This document shows positions 1 through 8,335 of a DNA stretch of 64,000 nt, piece by piece. The notes beneath the pieces were generated by a model that saw nothing but the letters and a program-made list of their open reading frames with translations, was not told where the DNA came from and made no database searches. How positions within the stretch are numbered: the first letter of the stretch is position 1; each line of letters begins with the position of its first letter. Both the position numbers and the translations under genes were made by a program. Source of the stretch: Planotetraspora kaengkrachanensis (GTDB lineage Bacteria > Actinomycetota > Actinomycetes > Streptosporangiales > Streptosporangiaceae); contig NZ_BONV01000036.1 of NCBI RefSeq assembly GCF_016862895.1, positions 85,426 to 149,425 on the forward strand. The letters are read 5' to 3'.

Positions 1-1980
1 GTAGGGCGTGCCCACCCGCCACGTCCGGCGGGTCCGGTCGCGGTCCGCGCCCCGCTGGAGCATCACCGCGTTGAGGCGGGGGAACCCGGCGGATTCCGGC
101 GGTGCGTGGGGCGAGAGCTCGGGATGCACGTGGGCGACTCCGGCCATGATCTCGCCCGCGTCGGTGATGCCGAAGTAGCCGTCGTGCTTGTGGACGAAAC
201 GCGTCCAGTCGGCCGCGCCCTTGGGATGCCCGTCCGCGACGCAGACGACCGACCAGATGTTGGCGACCTTCTCGGGCCACTCCGGGTCGATCCGCAGGGC
301 CCGGCCGCGTGTCTGCACGACGGCGGTGGCGGTCGTGGCCTCGGTGAGGTCGACGAGCGTGTTCACCCCGCGGGCGTCCCAGCCTTCGCCGAGCAGCGCG
401 CGTGTCCCGATGAGGGTACGGCTGCCGCCCTGGGCGAAGAACCGGGTGACCAGCCCGACCCACTGGCGGCCGGTCCAGGATCCGCTCACCTCGACCGCAC
501 CCGTCACGTCGGCCTCGATGGGGTCGAGCCGTACGCCGGGAGCGTGAGCCGTGCAGAACTCCACGAGCGCGCGGGCGGTCGGCGCGGCGGCGGCGACCGT
601 GCTCCCGGTCAGGAGCACGGGGTCGAGGACGGCGGTGCGCTCGTCGGCCACGAGCTCCTCCAGCACGAGCCTGGCCGATCCCGCCTGTTCGTCGAGGACG
701 CCCGCCAGCCGGGCCGGCGGTGTGGCGGTGGCGCGTTCGTAGTCGCACAGGACGACCGCGCGCAGCCGTTCCCCGAGACTCGCGTGTTCGGCGGCGAGGA
801 TCTCCCGGACGCCCTGGGTCTTCGCCTCGCTGCGGGCGAGCACCCGGTCGACGGGGGAGCGGCCGCCGCGGATCCCGTTGCCGCCGAGCTGGTAGCCGAC
901 GGACGGGAGAGCGGCGCGGATCGCCGCGAGCGCGTCGGCGTCGGCCCTGCTCGAACTGCGCCGCAGGCACCGTGTCACGTAGTCGCCGAGCAGGACGACC
1001 CAGTCGTCCGCGGTCGGCGGATGGCGGTGTTCCTCGCGGATCCGGGCACCTTCGGGGCGGGCGAGCAGCCCGCCGAAGTGGAAGCGGAGCCCGGCGGCCG
1101 CGATCTCCGGCCGGTCCCGTTCGAAACGGTGCCAGGGCAGGATCGTGCCGTTGAGGTCGCGGCGCACGATCCGCTCGTCCAGCCAGCCGAGGAACGGACT
1201 GTCGGTGAACGCCGGATCGAGCAGGTCGGTCGTCAGTTCGGCGAACCGCTCCGCCTCGGCGGCCAGCCACTGCGACTCCGCGGCGGTCGGGGTGACCAGC
1301 CAGGCCAGCTCGGCGAACGGTGCGAGATGCCCTTCGCGGACGACCGCGGGTATGGAGGGGCCGACGACGGGTGGGCCGAACAGCTTCCGCACGAGTTCCG
1401 CCTCGGCGGCGGTCAGGCGGTCCGGCGGTGTGGCGGTGAGACCGATCACCGTCGCCTCGGGAAGCCGGTCGAGGAGCTCGGCGACCAGCTCGCCCCAGGT
1501 GTCGAGGAGGTGGTGGCACTCGTCGAGCAGCAGCGTCACCGGTCCGGTGCCGCGTAACGCCTCCACCAGCATGCGGCCCCGCGGGCGCAGCCTGTCGAGG
1601 TGACGCCGCCGCCCGTGCCCGTCCTCGTCGACCTCGGCGTCCGGGTCGAACGTGGCGAGGGCCTGGTAGGTCAGCACGGTGACGGGCGTGGGCATGTCCC
1701 GGTCGTCCGTCGCGCGAACGGGAGAGGGAGTGAAACGCGACCACTCGGCCATCCACTGCCCCTGGATGGCGGTGTTCGGGCCGAAGGCCACGATCGGCCG
1801 CCCGAGCCGACGGGCCGCCTCCAGGCCCACGAGCGTCTTGCCCGTTCCCGGGGGAAGGACGACCCATGCCCGGCGCCGGCCCGTCTCGAAGGCCTCGGCC
1901 AGCCGGTCGAGAGCGGCGAGCTGGTGACGGCGGAGGGGATGCGGCGGCCGGGTGTCGGCGAGGTCCGCTGGCCCGTTCAC
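1..1980 (-). CDS. DEAD/DEAH-type superfamily 2 helicase, 3' end outside window
   Basis: The minus strand is open from a GTG at 1980 to the window edge, giving at least 660 codons. The translation has a Walker A motif PPGTGKT (about residues 43-49), a DEAH-like box DECHH (153-157), motif III-like LTATPP (181-186) and, near the visible end, a helicase C domain with a QTRGRALR motif VI. These mark an SF2 ATP-dependent helicase or translocase of the restriction/repair type, presumably cytoplasmic. No specialised accessory domain is visible in the part present, so substrate and partner cannot be named. An in-frame stop lies about 14 codons before the GTG and there is no other start between. No Shine-Dalgarno is visible, but TACGAT lies 6 nt upstream, so the transcript may be leaderless. 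The C terminus is missing only because the window ends. Confidence 0.8.
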   Translation of the reverse strand, partial: MNGPADLADTRPPHPLRRHQLAALDRLAEAFETGRRRAWVVLPPGTGKTLVGLEAARRLGRPIVAFGPNTAIQGQWMAEWSRFTPSPVRATDDRDMPTPVTVLTYQALATFDPDAEVDEDGHGRRRHLDRLRPRGRMLVEALRGTGPVTLLLDECHHLLDTWGELVAELLDRLPEATVIGLTATPPDRLTAAEAELVRKLFGPPVVGPSIPAVVREGHLAPFAELAWLVTPTAAESQWLAAEAERFAELTTDLLDPAFTDSPFLGWLDERIVRRDLNGTILPWHRFERDRPEIAAAGLRFHFGGLLARPEGARIREEHRHPPTADDWVVLLGDYVTRCLRRSSSRADADALAAIRAALPSVGYQLGGNGIRGGRSPVDRVLARSEAKTQGVREILAAEHASLGERLRAVVLCDYERATATPPARLAGVLDEQAGSARLVLEELVADERTAVLDPVLLTGSTVAAAAPTARALVEFCTAHAPGVRLDPIEADVTGAVEVSGSWTGRQWVGLVTRFFAQGGSRTLIGTRALLGEGWDARGVNTLVDLTEATTATAVVQTRGRALRIDPEWPEKVANIWSVVCVADGHPKGAADWTRFVHKHDGYFGITDAGEIMAGVAHVHPELSPHAPPESAGFPRLNAVMLQRGADRDRTRRTWRVGTPY

Positions 1981-2174
1981 GGACGAATCGTACGCGTGGG
2001 GCGGCCGCGTGGCGGTTCAAGCTCCGCGTTACCTGCTGACCTGCTGTGAGGAAAAGGAACGACAGATGAGAAGTTCGTGAACAAGGCGCCTTATAAACCT
2101 CATTACGACTTCTGCGGTAGTTCGCGTGACTAGCCTATTTTTGCCCTTTTCAGGTGATACGTAAGGTGAGATCA

Positions 2175-3341
2175 GTGCACGTCAGGCGGGCGAGCGCGGT
2201 GATCGCATCGTCGCTCTTCCTTGTGGCCGGATGTTCCGATTCCGGTGTCAAAGCGGCCGCCCCCTCCACGCCGGCGGCCGGCTCCCCCATTCAGATCTCG
2301 ACGAGCCACTGTGGCCAGGGATGGACGCATCCCGCCGCGGGCCGGCAGACGTTGACGATGACCAACACCGGCACCGTGGCCGCGGACGCCTACGTCATCG
2401 ACGTGCCGGGCGGCGCCGTCTACGGCGAGATCGAAGGACTCGCGCCCGGCGTCACGAGATCTCTGCCGATCATGCTCGGCCAGGGCACCTACGCGATCAG
2501 GTGCCAGCCTGAGGACGGCGACCCGCTCGTCGGCCCGTCCGTCCGCATCGGCGGAACGGACGCCTCCGGTCCCGCCGCCGTCCCGGTCACCTACAACGAT
2601 CTGTACGGTCCGACGAAGCAGTACCAGGAGTACGTCGCCGGGGGCGTGAAGACGCTGCTCGCCAAGACCAGGACGCTGACCTCCGCGGTCGACCGTGGTG
2701 ACCCCAAGGCCGCGAAGAGGGCATGGCTGCCCGCCCACCTCGCCTACGAGAAGCTGGGCGCGGCCTACGACACCTTCGGCGACTTCGGCGACGCGATCGA
2801 CGGCCTTCCCGTCGGCCTGCCGAAGGGCGTGCACGATCCCGGCTTCGCCGGCTTCCACCGGGTGGAGTACGGCCTGTGGCACGGCGAGTCCATGTCCTCC
2901 TTGCGCAAGCCCGCCGACCAACTGCTCAAGGACGTCAAGGGGCTCAAGGCCGACCTCCCCAACGAGGACATGGAGCCCGGCGACCTCCCGCTGCGCGCGC
3001 ACGAGATCATGGAGAACACCCTCCAGTTCGAGCTCACCGAGAAGGCCGACCAGGGCAGCGGCACGTCGCTGGCCACCGCGTCGGCGAACCTCGAGGGCAC
3101 CCGCGAGGCCGTCGACCTGCTGCGGCCGCTGCTCCAGTCGCGCTACACCGGGCTGAAGCAGATGGACGCGCAGCTCGACCGGGTCCAGAGGCTGCTCGAC
3201 GCACAAAAGCACGGCGACTCGTGGACGCCCGTCGCGAGCCTCGACCCGTCGGCCCGTGAGTCCATCGACGGCGCGGTGGGCGAACTGCTCGAGCGCCTGG
3301 CCCCCATCGCCACCATCTGCTATCCGAGGCGGACCTCATGA
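2175..3341 (+). CDS. efeO: EfeO-type periplasmic/lipoprotein component of iron uptake (cupredoxin + M75 imelysin)
   Basis: This is a lipoprotein of about 388 residues, with a signal peptide ending in the lipobox LVAGC. A short cupredoxin-like beta domain follows (about residues 40-125), then an M75/imelysin helical domain containing the family HxxE motif in FHRVEYGLWH. EfeO proteins bind iron outside the membrane and work with EfeB and the EfeU permease. I chose GTG 2175 over the upstream GTG 2154 because AAGGTGAG lies just before it and the signal peptide is then of normal length. The stop overlaps the efeB start by 4 bp (ATGA), so the two are translationally coupled. No efeU gene is present on either side. 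The leader contains TAGCCTA, which resembles the centre of an IdeR/DmdR iron box but is only a partial match. Confidence 0.88.
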   Translation: MHVRRASAVIASSLFLVAGCSDSGVKAAAPSTPAAGSPIQISTSHCGQGWTHPAAGRQTLTMTNTGTVAADAYVIDVPGGAVYGEIEGLAPGVTRSLPIMLGQGTYAIRCQPEDGDPLVGPSVRIGGTDASGPAAVPVTYNDLYGPTKQYQEYVAGGVKTLLAKTRTLTSAVDRGDPKAAKRAWLPAHLAYEKLGAAYDTFGDFGDAIDGLPVGLPKGVHDPGFAGFHRVEYGLWHGESMSSLRKPADQLLKDVKGLKADLPNEDMEPGDLPLRAHEIMENTLQFELTEKADQGSGTSLATASANLEGTREAVDLLRPLLQSRYTGLKQMDAQLDRVQRLLDAQKHGDSWTPVASLDPSARESIDGAVGELLERLAPIATICYPRRTS

Positions 3342-4567
3342 GCGGCTACGACCGCAGAACCTTCCTTCGCGGCGCTCTCGCGACCGGGATCGCCGGCACC
3401 GTGGCCGGAGCGACCGTGGACAGGGCGTCGGCGGACTCCTCTCCGGCTTCGGCGGCCGGTGCGCCGCCGATCCCTCCGTTCCACGGCCTCCACCAGGCCG
3501 CAGTCCTCAGCGCCCCAAGGCGGCGGACGATCGTCGCCGCCTTCGACGTGGTCACGGAGGGACGCGGGGAGCTCGCCGACCTGTTCCACACCATGACCGA
3601 CCGGGCGCGCCTGCTCACCACCGGGGGAGCCACTCCGCAGGTGGGCATCACCGCGCCGCCGGCCGACTCCGGCATCCTCGGTCCGGACGTGCCGGGCGGG
3701 GATCTGATGGTGACGCTGGGCGTCGGCGCGTCGTTGTTCGACGACCGGTACGGCCTGGCCGCGCTCAAGCCGGCCGGGCTGACGACGATGCCGATGTTCC
3801 CCAACGACGACCTCGACCCCGCCTGGTGCCACGGCGACCTGGTCCTGCAGCTCGAGGCGGACGACGACGACACGGTGCTGCACGCGCTGCGTGACATCGC
3901 CCGCCACACGCGCGGCGCCATGCAGGTCCGCTGGCGCATGAACGGCTTCACCAGCCCGCCCAGGCCGACCGGCACGCAGCGCAACCTCCTGGGCTTCAAG
4001 GACGGCATCGCCAACCCCGCGACCAAGAACGCCGCCGAGATGGACGGACTCGTCTGGGTGAACGGCAAGGCGCCGGAACCCGCGTGGACGGCCGGCGGCA
4101 GCTACTTCGTCGTCCGGCTCATCCGGATGCTCGTGGAGTTCTGGGACCGCGTCGGGATCGACGAGCAGGAGGAGATGTTCGGCAGGTCCAAGGACACCGG
4201 CGCCCCGTTGGACGGCGCGCGGGAACAGGACGTCCCGCAGTACCACCTGGACCCTGAGGGCACCGTCATCCCACTCACGAGCCACATCCGGCGGGCCAAC
4301 CCGCGGACGGCCGAGACCGACGCCGGCCGGATCCTGCGGCGGGGCTTCAACTACGACAAGGGCATGGACTCCGTCGGCGACCTCGACGTGGGCCTGATCT
4401 TCACCTGCTACCAGCAGGACCTGCGGCGTCAGTTCGAGGCCACCCAGAAACGCCTGGAGGACGAGCCGCTCGTCGACTACATCTCGCCGTTCGGCGGGGG
4501 CTATTTCTTCGCCCTCCCCGGCGTACAGGATGCTTCCAGGTCATTTGGAGGTTTTATAGAGGTTTGA
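3338..4567 (+). CDS. efeB: EfeB-type DyP peroxidase (deferrochelatase), Tat-exported
   Basis: This 409-residue protein begins with a twin-arginine signal (DRRTFLRG followed by a hydrophobic stretch ending near ASA). It carries the dye-decolorising peroxidase GxxDG motif as GFKDG (residues 219-223, distal Asp222) and the probable proximal haem ligand His316 in TSHIRRANP. EfeB proteins are haem peroxidases exported folded by Tat. They are proposed to oxidise ferrous iron or release iron from haem for EfeO. Length and motifs are normal for the family. It overlaps efeO by 4 bp. The next gene downstream is an unrelated phosphoesterase, so the cluster lacks the EfeU channel. Confidence 0.9.
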   Translation: MSGYDRRTFLRGALATGIAGTVAGATVDRASADSSPASAAGAPPIPPFHGLHQAAVLSAPRRRTIVAAFDVVTEGRGELADLFHTMTDRARLLTTGGATPQVGITAPPADSGILGPDVPGGDLMVTLGVGASLFDDRYGLAALKPAGLTTMPMFPNDDLDPAWCHGDLVLQLEADDDDTVLHALRDIARHTRGAMQVRWRMNGFTSPPRPTGTQRNLLGFKDGIANPATKNAAEMDGLVWVNGKAPEPAWTAGGSYFVVRLIRMLVEFWDRVGIDEQEEMFGRSKDTGAPLDGAREQDVPQYHLDPEGTVIPLTSHIRRANPRTAETDAGRILRRGFNYDKGMDSVGDLDVGLIFTCYQQDLRRQFEATQKRLEDEPLVDYISPFGGGYFFALPGVQDASRSFGGFIEV

Positions 4568-4716
4568 CGGTTTTCAGGTGGTGTTTAGATGGATGTCACT
4601 TTTCTGCGGGATAAGCGTCGACCGCCTCCGATGACATTTCCTGGGCACCATGGGGGCGTTGTGCCTCGGGTGCCATCCGGGCCGAACCTGGCCCGGCATC
4701 GTCAGTAGGAGGCATT

Positions 4717-6375
4717 GTGGGCATTCGCCCAAACAGGAAGACGACGCTGCGCTGGTCCGCCGTAGCGGCCGGCGTGGTGGCCGCCGGGGCACTGGTCGTC
4801 ACGACCATCACCCCCGGCTCCGCCGCCACCGGAACGGTGGCGCCCAAGCCGAAGACCGCGGTCGCGCTGTACAAGAACGACGCCAAGACCACGACGCCCA
4901 TCAAGCACGTCGTGGTGCTGTTCGACGAGAACGTGTCGTTCGACCACTACTTCGGCACCTACCCGAGCGCGGCCAACACCGACGGCACGCCGTTCAAGGC
5001 CGCCAAGGGCACCCCGTCCGTCGACGGCCTGACCAGCAAGCTGCTGACCAAGAACCCGAACCTGTACAACCCGAAGCGCCTGACCCACGAGCAGGCCCTC
5101 ACGTGCAGCCAGGACCACGGGTACGGCCACGAGCAGCTCGCCTACGACGGCGGCAAGATGGACCAGTTCGTCCAGCACACCGAGCACAACACGTGCACCG
5201 GCCAGCCGGTCATCTACGGCGCGCCCGGCCTGGTCATGGACTACTACGACGGCAACACCGTCACGGGTATGTGGAACTACGCTCAGCACTACGCGATGAG
5301 CGACAACTCCTACAACACCAACTTCGGCCCGTCGACCCCCGGTGCGCTGAACCTCATCTCCGGTAACACGAGCGGCGTCTACCCGGTCGACCCGGTGAAG
5401 CACACGGCGGTCAGCGACCCGAGCGTGGTGTCGTCGCCCAACGGCACCGGCGCCGGCACGGTCATCAACGACCCCGACCCCGCGTTCGACGACTGCTCGG
5501 ACAACAACCACACCTCGACGAACAACCTCGCGATGGCGACGGGCCCGAACGTCGGTGACCTGCTCAACCGCAACCACGTGACGTGGGGCTGGTTCCAGGG
5601 CGGCTTCAAGCCGACCGATGCCTCCGGCAACTACGTGGTGTGCGGCGCGACGCACAAGAACGTCGGCGGCAACGCGGTCGTCGACTACAGCCCGCACCAC
5701 TCGCCGTTCCAGTACTACCAGTCGACGGCGAACCCCAAGCACCTGCCGCCGTCGTCGGTCCCGGCCATCGGTCACACCGACCAGGCCAACCACAACTACG
5801 ACCTGACCGACTTCGACGCCGCCCTCGACGCGGGCAACCTGCCGGCGGTCAGCTTCCTCAAGGCCGGCGCGTACCAGGACGGTCACCCGGGCAACTCCGA
5901 CCCGCTGGACGAGCAGACCTTCCTGGTCAACACGATCAACAAGATCCAGAAGTCGAAGTTCTGGGACTCGACGGCGATCGTCATCGCCTACGACGACTCC
6001 GACGGCTGGTACGACCACAAGGCCGCCCCGATCGTCAACGGCTCCGCCGACCCGGCGCAGGACAGCGCCGCGCTCTGCGGCAAGGCCAAGATCGCCGGTG
6101 GCTACGACGACCGTTGCGGCTACGGCCCGCGGACGCCGCTGCTCGTGATCTCGCCCTACGCCAAGGTCAACCACGTCGACCACACCCTCACCGACCAGAC
6201 CTCGGTCCTGAAGTTCATCGAGGACAACTGGAACCTCGGCAAGATCGGCGACTCGTCCTACGACGGGCGCGCCGGTTCGCTGAAGGGCATGTTCGACTTC
6301 GGCCGGCCGAAGGCGGACACCGTGATCCTCAACCCCACCACGGGTGCGGTGGCCTCGATCGCCCACCACAAGTGA
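4717..6375 (+). CDS. Secreted phosphoesterase (phospholipase C / acid phosphatase family)
   Basis: This 552-residue protein has an N-terminal basic region and hydrophobic signal ending near GSAA, so it is secreted. The core matches the PF04185 phosphoesterase family (alkaline-phosphatase fold). It opens with IKHVVVLFDENVSFDHYFGTYP, whose E-N pair is the usual metal and nucleophile region, and continues with a YDDSDGWYDH segment, PLLVISPYAK and EDNW near the C terminus. Members hydrolyse phospholipids or phosphomonoesters outside the cell, and the exact substrate cannot be told from sequence. GTG 4717 is preceded by TAGGAGGC at 4706-4713. The 149-bp gap from efeB suggests a separate promoter. 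A strong hairpin follows at 6400-6433. Confidence 0.85.
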   Translation: MGIRPNRKTTLRWSAVAAGVVAAGALVVTTITPGSAATGTVAPKPKTAVALYKNDAKTTTPIKHVVVLFDENVSFDHYFGTYPSAANTDGTPFKAAKGTPSVDGLTSKLLTKNPNLYNPKRLTHEQALTCSQDHGYGHEQLAYDGGKMDQFVQHTEHNTCTGQPVIYGAPGLVMDYYDGNTVTGMWNYAQHYAMSDNSYNTNFGPSTPGALNLISGNTSGVYPVDPVKHTAVSDPSVVSSPNGTGAGTVINDPDPAFDDCSDNNHTSTNNLAMATGPNVGDLLNRNHVTWGWFQGGFKPTDASGNYVVCGATHKNVGGNAVVDYSPHHSPFQYYQSTANPKHLPPSSVPAIGHTDQANHNYDLTDFDAALDAGNLPAVSFLKAGAYQDGHPGNSDPLDEQTFLVNTINKIQKSKFWDSTAIVIAYDDSDGWYDHKAAPIVNGSADPAQDSAALCGKAKIAGGYDDRCGYGPRTPLLVISPYAKVNHVDHTLTDQTSVLKFIEDNWNLGKIGDSSYDGRAGSLKGMFDFGRPKADTVILNPTTGAVASIAHHK

Positions 6376-6399
6376 TCTTCTGAGGAAGTTCACCTGAGC

Positions 6400-6433
6400 G
6401 AGGGGCCCGCACCCGTCCCGGTGCGGGCCCCTC
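6400..6433. terminator. Bidirectional terminator hairpin
   Basis: A perfect 14-bp stem (GAGGGGCCCGCACC / GGTGCGGGCCCCTC) with a 6-nt loop lies between the convergent phosphoesterase gene (ends 6375) and the beta-propeller gene (ends 6470). It can serve both strands. Confidence 0.8.
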
Positions 6434-6469
6434 CGCTTTCCACCGCCCGTCGCGCCGCGGCCTCCGTGC

Positions 6470-7735
6470 TCAGCGGTCCACGGCGAGCATGTTGAGCACC
6501 TCCAGCCCGCCGTGCCCGTCCTCCCAGGAGAACAGCGTTGTGGGCGACGACGTCGGCCCCCGCTCGTAGGCGACGTCCTTGCCCTGCTTCGCCCGTCCGA
6601 TGGTCGCGGTCGTTCCCGTGGCCAGGTCGTAGATGGTCCCCTCCACCTCGACGAAGTGGGAGCCGGCGGGCCGCGCCTCGAACGACGCGAACCGCGGAAC
6701 GCGGCTGAGCCCCGAGCCGTCCGGACGCATGACGATCATGTCGCGCCCCAAAATGCCGGAGCACCAGGAGGTCGAGCAGCGCAGGCCGACCACGCCCGGT
6801 GGGATGACGAAGTCGCGCTTCTCGCCTGTCTCCAGGTTGACGAGCCTGGTCTGGTTGTGGTCCGGATCCGGATTGGCCTGGTACGGCGGCAGATCCGCGG
6901 CCCACGGCCACGATGTCAACCACAGGCCGTCGCTACCGGCGATCTTCTCGGGGGAGCCCCCGGTGATCGGAACGCGGTAGATCCCGCCGTTGAAGAGCGA
7001 CCAGACGAGGGAGTCCGCGGTCACGCTGATCGAGGCCGGCCATTCGTCCGTCGGCCCGCTGATCGAGGCCGGCATGTCGTCCGTCGTCTCGGCGACCTTG
7101 ATCGCCGGGCCGCCCGCACGTAGCGCGATCCAGAGGTCCGCCCCCTTGCTCGTGTCGTCCGGCGTCATGGCGTACCAGCCGATGTACTCCGCACCCACCT
7201 CGAATCGGATCGGTCGATAGTCGTTCCCGATCACGGGCACCTGCGTCAGGACGCGGCTGACTCCCGTCCGCGTGTCGTAGACGTCGATGCGCGTGGTCTT
7301 CTCCGACTTCTTGTCGGCGCGCAGGAGCACCTCCGTCGGGCTCAGCGCGGCGAGAGCCGAGTAACGCGCGCCGTCCCCCGCCTCGGCGGGGATCGTCGAC
7401 ACGGCCTGCGGCCACACCACCCTCGCCGGCCGGGACTTCTTGACGGCCGGTCGATCGGAGGCATGCACGTTCGGGTCCGGCATGGTTGTGGGCGCCACCT
7501 CCTTCGTGTTCGTCCTCGTGTTCGTGGCCGGGGAGTCGTCCGCGCCCCCGCGGAAGACGACAGATCCGCCGGCCGCCACGATGACGACCCCCGCGAACGC
7601 CAGCGCGGCCTGGTAGCGGCGGCGGGTTCGCCTTCGCCTGCGGGCGCGCCGCAGGGCGCCGACCAGGCCGGCGGGCGGGGCCGCCTGGTCGGCGGCCCGC
7701 CGGAGAACCGCCCTCAGGTCCTGTTCGGTTCTCAC
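6470..7735 (-). CDS. Membrane-anchored beta-propeller protein coupled to ECF sigma factor (candidate anti-sigma)
   Basis: This 421-residue protein begins at GTG 7735, whose GTGA overlaps the sigma-factor stop, so its synthesis is coupled to the sigma factor. An N-terminal cytoplasmic segment of about 45 residues is very Arg-rich near the membrane. One transmembrane helix follows (about residues 41-60), then a long extracytoplasmic region with repeating W/Y-rich blades that reads like a TolB/WD40-type beta-propeller. Genes in this position next to SigE-family ECF sigma factors often encode membrane regulators, so an anti-sigma or sensor role is inferred from context only. No zinc-binding anti-sigma motif (HxxxCxxC) is visible in the short N-terminal domain, which argues against the classical ZAS type. 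Confidence 0.75.
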   Translation of the reverse strand: MRTEQDLRAVLRRAADQAAPPAGLVGALRRARRRRRTRRRYQAALAFAGVVIVAAGGSVVFRGGADDSPATNTRTNTKEVAPTTMPDPNVHASDRPAVKKSRPARVVWPQAVSTIPAEAGDGARYSALAALSPTEVLLRADKKSEKTTRIDVYDTRTGVSRVLTQVPVIGNDYRPIRFEVGAEYIGWYAMTPDDTSKGADLWIALRAGGPAIKVAETTDDMPASISGPTDEWPASISVTADSLVWSLFNGGIYRVPITGGSPEKIAGSDGLWLTSWPWAADLPPYQANPDPDHNQTRLVNLETGEKRDFVIPPGVVGLRCSTSWCSGILGRDMIVMRPDGSGLSRVPRFASFEARPAGSHFVEVEGTIYDLATGTTATIGRAKQGKDVAYERGPTSSPTTLFSWEDGHGGLEVLNMLAVDR

Positions 7736-8214
7736 ACTTCCTCCATCAGCGCGGGCTGCCGCTGGACGCGGAGCTTGTCGAGGGCACGCGAAGCCTGGCT
7801 GCGGACCGTTCCGGGTGAGACCCCGAGGATCCGCGCGATCTCCGTGTCCGGAAGGTCCTCGTAGTAGCGCAGGACCAGCACGGCGCGCTGCCTGCGGGGG
7901 AGTCCCTCGAGCTCGGCCCACAGGCCGGCGTCGCCGTCGAACCGCCGGTCGGTGTAGCCGACGTCGGGGGTCTCCGCCATCAGATGTTCCCGCCGACGGC
8001 GTCGCCACCAGCTGATGTGTTGTCGCACCATGATCGTCCGGACGTACCCTTCGGGATCGTCCTTCCTGATCACCCGGTCCCAGGTGTCTCCCAGGCGCAA
8101 CAACGCCTCCTGCACCAGGTCGGCGGCGTCGTCCGGGTCGCCGGTGAGGACGAAGCCGTACCGGAACAGCGCGCCTGCCCGCGCCCGGACGAAGTCGTCG
8201 AAGGTGTCGTCCAT
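7732..8214 (-). CDS. ECF RNA polymerase sigma factor, SigE-like subgroup
   Basis: This 160-residue protein begins MDDTFDDFVRARAGALFRYGFVLTGD, the hallmark opening of actinobacterial SigE-family ECF factors. Region 2 (ADLVQEALLRL ... WDRVIR) is followed by region 4 (LPRRQRAVLVLRYYEDL ... IARILGVSPGTVRSQASRAL) with a clear helix-turn-helix. It directs RNA polymerase to a dedicated promoter set. ATG 8214 is the family-like start; the longer upstream open frame is non-coding in style. A TGCAAC - 16 nt - CGTC promoter lies just upstream on the same strand, with its -10 only 7 nt from the ATG, suggesting a leaderless and possibly autoregulated transcript. The downstream beta-propeller gene overlaps by 4 bp. 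Confidence 0.9.
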   Translation of the reverse strand: MDDTFDDFVRARAGALFRYGFVLTGDPDDAADLVQEALLRLGDTWDRVIRKDDPEGYVRTIMVRQHISWWRRRRREHLMAETPDVGYTDRRFDGDAGLWAELEGLPRRQRAVLVLRYYEDLPDTEIARILGVSPGTVRSQASRALDKLRVQRQPALMEEV

Positions 8215-8221
8215 GACATCA

Positions 8222-8250
8222 GGGACGTCTCGTCCCCGGAAAACGTTGCA
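8222..8250 (-). promoter_or_regulatory. Candidate ECF-type promoter of the sigma gene
   Basis: On the minus strand TGCAACG (8250-8244) is separated by 16 nt from CGTCCC (8227-8222), and the sigma ATG follows 7 nt later. Many ECF sigma factors use an AAC-containing -35 and a CGTC-like -10 at this spacing, so autoregulation is plausible. This is inferred from motif shape only. Confidence 0.5.
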
Positions 8251-8259
8251 CGGGCCTAG

Positions 8260-8277
8260 GGTGGGGTTTACCCCACC
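8260..8277. promoter_or_regulatory. 18-bp palindrome in the divergent sigma / histidine kinase promoter region
   Basis: GGTGGGGTTTACCCCACC has perfect 8-bp arms around TT. It lies between the divergent sigma gene (start 8214) and the kinase gene (start 8336), just upstream of the candidate sigma -35. It is a plausible operator for the adjacent LuxR-type response regulator, but nothing identifies the binder. Confidence 0.5.
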
Positions 8278-8335
8278 ATGAATCGGGATGACCGGCCCAT
8301 GTCGCCGGGCGGGGCGGATCTCTACCGTTGGCATC

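Noticed and set aside
106..1557. Long plus-strand open frame (483 codons) at the left end
   Set aside because: It is antisense to the helicase gene, whose minus-strand translation has Walker A, DECHH and motif VI. The plus-strand product has shadow composition and no recognisable domain.
2100..2153. IdeR/DmdR iron box upstream of efeO
   Set aside because: Only TAGCCTA matches the centre of the known box and the outer half-sites are missing, so it is not listed as an operator.
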